A stretch of 64,000 bases of DNA from Lachnospiraceae bacterium UBA2864. Lineage in GTDB: Bacteria > Bacillota > Clostridia > Lachnospirales > Lachnospiraceae. Made by a program: the position numbers and the translations under genes. Shown one piece after another: positions 62,377 through 64,000 of the stretch (positions within the stretch are counted from its first letter, which is position 1; every line of letters starts with the position of its first letter). The stretch lies in the NCBI GenBank assembly GCA_002350525.1, contig DEFA01000034.1:25112-89111 (forward strand), written 5' to 3'. The notes beneath the pieces are model-generated. The model was not told the origin of the DNA and ran no database searches. It saw only the letters and a list, made by a program, of their open reading frames with translations.

Positions 62377-63858
62377 ATGAAAAGATTATCTACTATTCTA
62401 ATTCTGATTCTTGCCCTGGTACTTTCCTCCTGCGGAAAGACGGAAGCCACCACAGAGGAAACCGTTACCAAGTATAACGTTGACTACTGTGGCAGCAGGG
62501 AATGCTATATCGGAGCAAAGGACTCATATTCACCCGGAAAAGAAGTGAAGATGTACTACGATGAAAGAATGATCTCAACAGACACGAATTACTCCTTTTA
62601 CCTGGATGACGAAAAGCTGAGTGCAAGCTATAAAGAGGGGAAGGGCTTCCTGATAAAATTCACGATGCCCGATCATGACGTAAAACTTGAAGTAGATACC
62701 GTTAATTCAATGGAAGAGCTCAGCACAGAAGAAGCCACGGAAGCACCGGGCGGAACTGATTCACCTGCTTCTGACGGAACAGATCCGGTCACTGTAGCCT
62801 ACGCCTCAGATGTAGCTGCAGATAAGAATAATGCCGTATCAGTCGACCTTTCAACCGGAGATACACATGCGTCTTTAGTATTCAGTACTTCCAGGGAAGT
62901 AAAAAATATACAGATACTGAGGCTTAGCTTAACTGATGTTGATTCTGACGGAAATGCAACATTTTCGTACAGCATTGCTCATAAGGAAAATGCTATAACC
63001 CCGGACAAGCCTCTTGTGGTAGATGTTACATTCTGGGGTGATATGCCTGAATACGGAATAGCTTACACCGATTCCGATACAGGCAGTACAGGTTACTATA
63101 TAGTAAATGTAAGCGGAATGGATGGTTCCGTCAGCCTGTCTCCTATTGAAGAAAAGTATCTTTCGGAGACTGCTCCGGATAATACAGATTCAACAGGTTC
63201 ATCCTCAGACAAAGCAGATGCAGCCATGTCATATTATAAAGATATAATCTACATGTATAAAGAAGCCCAGACCAACGGTTATGTCGACCACGATCTCTGG
63301 AGCAGTCTTAATATGTATTCCTGTCTAGAAGGATATGGCTGGCCACAGAGAGATTCCTCTGACGAAGTTACTTATTCTATCTATGATATCAATAAGGACG
63401 GCATACCTGAGCTTATAATCTCTTTCTTCGGATATGTTGCGGATATATATTCCTACGATGGAACAAGGGGAGTTGAAGCTCTGTCCCGTTCCTACAAAGG
63501 ATCCATATCCATCTATGAAGACGGACTTATATGCGTTGAAGAACCAGATACTGATTCTTATTCCACCAGCTGGCACAAATTAAATCCTACAATCGGACGA
63601 TTCCTTCCTACCGTCGAAAACATCACATATTTTAATGATGACGGAAGCATAGGCAATGAAAGTTACTATGATTACTCCACAGAAGATTCCTGGGATGAAA
63701 TAAATGGCGCCTATAAGCAGACAGGTCTTATACCTGTATGGGCTTATGAATGGGGCGACGAGATCACATCCGATGAATACTTCTCGAGAATATCCGATGC
63801 GGAAAAAGTGAAAGACTTCCCACAGACCGGACTGATAATGGAGTTTACAGGTTTTTAA
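62377..63858 (+). CDS. Secreted lipoprotein of unknown function
   Basis: From ATG 62377 the protein has 493 residues, with signal peptide MKRLSTILILILALVLSSC and lipobox LSSC (Cys19), so it should be lipid-anchored outside. A linker rich in Thr, Glu and Ser follows, a beta-rich domain, and a C-terminal domain with VTYSIYDINKDGIPELIISFFG, an EF-hand-like calcium loop seen in many Lachnospiraceae exported proteins. I do not recognise a specific function. The only plus-strand gene at the right end. Confidence 0.85.
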   Translation: MKRLSTILILILALVLSSCGKTEATTEETVTKYNVDYCGSRECYIGAKDSYSPGKEVKMYYDERMISTDTNYSFYLDDEKLSASYKEGKGFLIKFTMPDHDVKLEVDTVNSMEELSTEEATEAPGGTDSPASDGTDPVTVAYASDVAADKNNAVSVDLSTGDTHASLVFSTSREVKNIQILRLSLTDVDSDGNATFSYSIAHKENAITPDKPLVVDVTFWGDMPEYGIAYTDSDTGSTGYYIVNVSGMDGSVSLSPIEEKYLSETAPDNTDSTGSSSDKADAAMSYYKDIIYMYKEAQTNGYVDHDLWSSLNMYSCLEGYGWPQRDSSDEVTYSIYDINKDGIPELIISFFGYVADIYSYDGTRGVEALSRSYKGSISIYEDGLICVEEPDTDSYSTSWHKLNPTIGRFLPTVENITYFNDDGSIGNESYYDYSTEDSWDEINGAYKQTGLIPVWAYEWGDEITSDEYFSRISDAEKVKDFPQTGLIMEFTGF

Positions 63859-63933
63859 ATAGTATACGGACGCTCGAGCATTGAATATTACTTACGGCTC
63901 TGAGTCATAATGTCCGGTTGTATATTACAAGTA

Positions 63934-63974
63934 GAAAAAAAGGCGTATCCACATCGGGGATACGCCTTTTAAAA
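63934..63974. terminator. Bidirectional terminator at the right end
   Basis: A stem AAAAGGCGTATCC / GGGATACGCCTTTT with a short loop ends the lipoprotein gene (four T on plus). On the minus strand it is followed by seven T, suggesting that a minus-strand gene just outside the window also ends here. The 75 bp between the lipoprotein stop and the stem hold nothing I can identify. Confidence 0.85.
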
Positions 63975-64000
63975 TTGTCATCTGTATGAGCGATCAGCTC

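Overview
The window looks like chromosomal DNA from a strictly anaerobic, low-to-mid GC Firmicute, most likely a member of the Lachnospiraceae. The genus cannot be fixed from the sequence alone. The reasons are a clostridial S10 ribosomal-protein operon, a dgt-dnaG-rpoD cluster, pyruvate formate-lyase with its activase, a class II aldolase, a TrmK-nucleoside kinase pair, a class-A-type RNase P RNA, frequent GGAGG ribosome binding sites and TTG/GTG starts, and U-tailed hairpin terminators. Most genes lie on the minus strand. The exceptions are a biotin operon near 39.6-42.0 kb, rnpB, and a lipoprotein gene at the right end.

Layout, left to right. 1-2.3 kb: start of the S10 operon (rpsJ, rplC, rplD, rplW partial) with a clear promoter and a structured leader of about 300 nt. 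2.4-5.5 kb: a three-gene FAD/2Fe-2S oxidoreductase unit (GlpA-like, GlpB-like, DUF1667). 5.5-12.6 kb: malic enzyme, orphan MoxR ATPase, a cytosolic ParB-like/BMP fusion, a phosphoesterase, citrate synthase and an rRNA-type methyltransferase, closely spaced. 12.7-20.2 kb: a Wadjet/MksBEF-like condensin operon (JetA-, JetB- and JetC-like) with no JetD nuclease. Its last gene is instead a radical-SAM (SPL-family) homologue whose three cluster cysteines are all replaced. 20.3-23.4 kb: an anchored exported protein and a two-component system that share an identical 17-bp promoter element. 23.5-27.1 kb: a 1185-residue sortase-type adhesin. 27.25-27.42 kb: a probable structured small RNA. 27.5-32.9 kb: membrane phosphoesterase, fba, pflA, pflB. 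33.1-35.6 kb: a stand-alone tubulin/FtsZ-fold protein. 35.7-39.4 kb: HAD phosphatase, dtd, vanZ-like, topB. 39.5-42.7 kb: a BirA operator in front of bioB and a sodium-solute symporter, facing a BirA homologue with a ruined ligase site. 42.7-54.7 kb: a MoxR/DUF58/triple-vWA module joined to a Gld-like ABC exporter, with two low-complexity proteins. 54.7-62.2 kb: rnpB, nucleoside kinase, trmK, rpoD, dnaG and dgt, with two copies of a palindrome-rich intergenic repeat. 62.3-64 kb: a lipoprotein.

The parts most likely to be new biology are: the JetD-less condensin operon with a cysteine-less radical-SAM partner; the degenerate BirA next to a BirA-box bioB-symporter operon; the tubulin-like gene; the envelope MoxR/ABC operon with FG-like and QG-rich tails; the small RNA at 27.3 kb; and the two-component operator pair. 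All functional statements rest on reading motifs and context by eye. No database search was possible.
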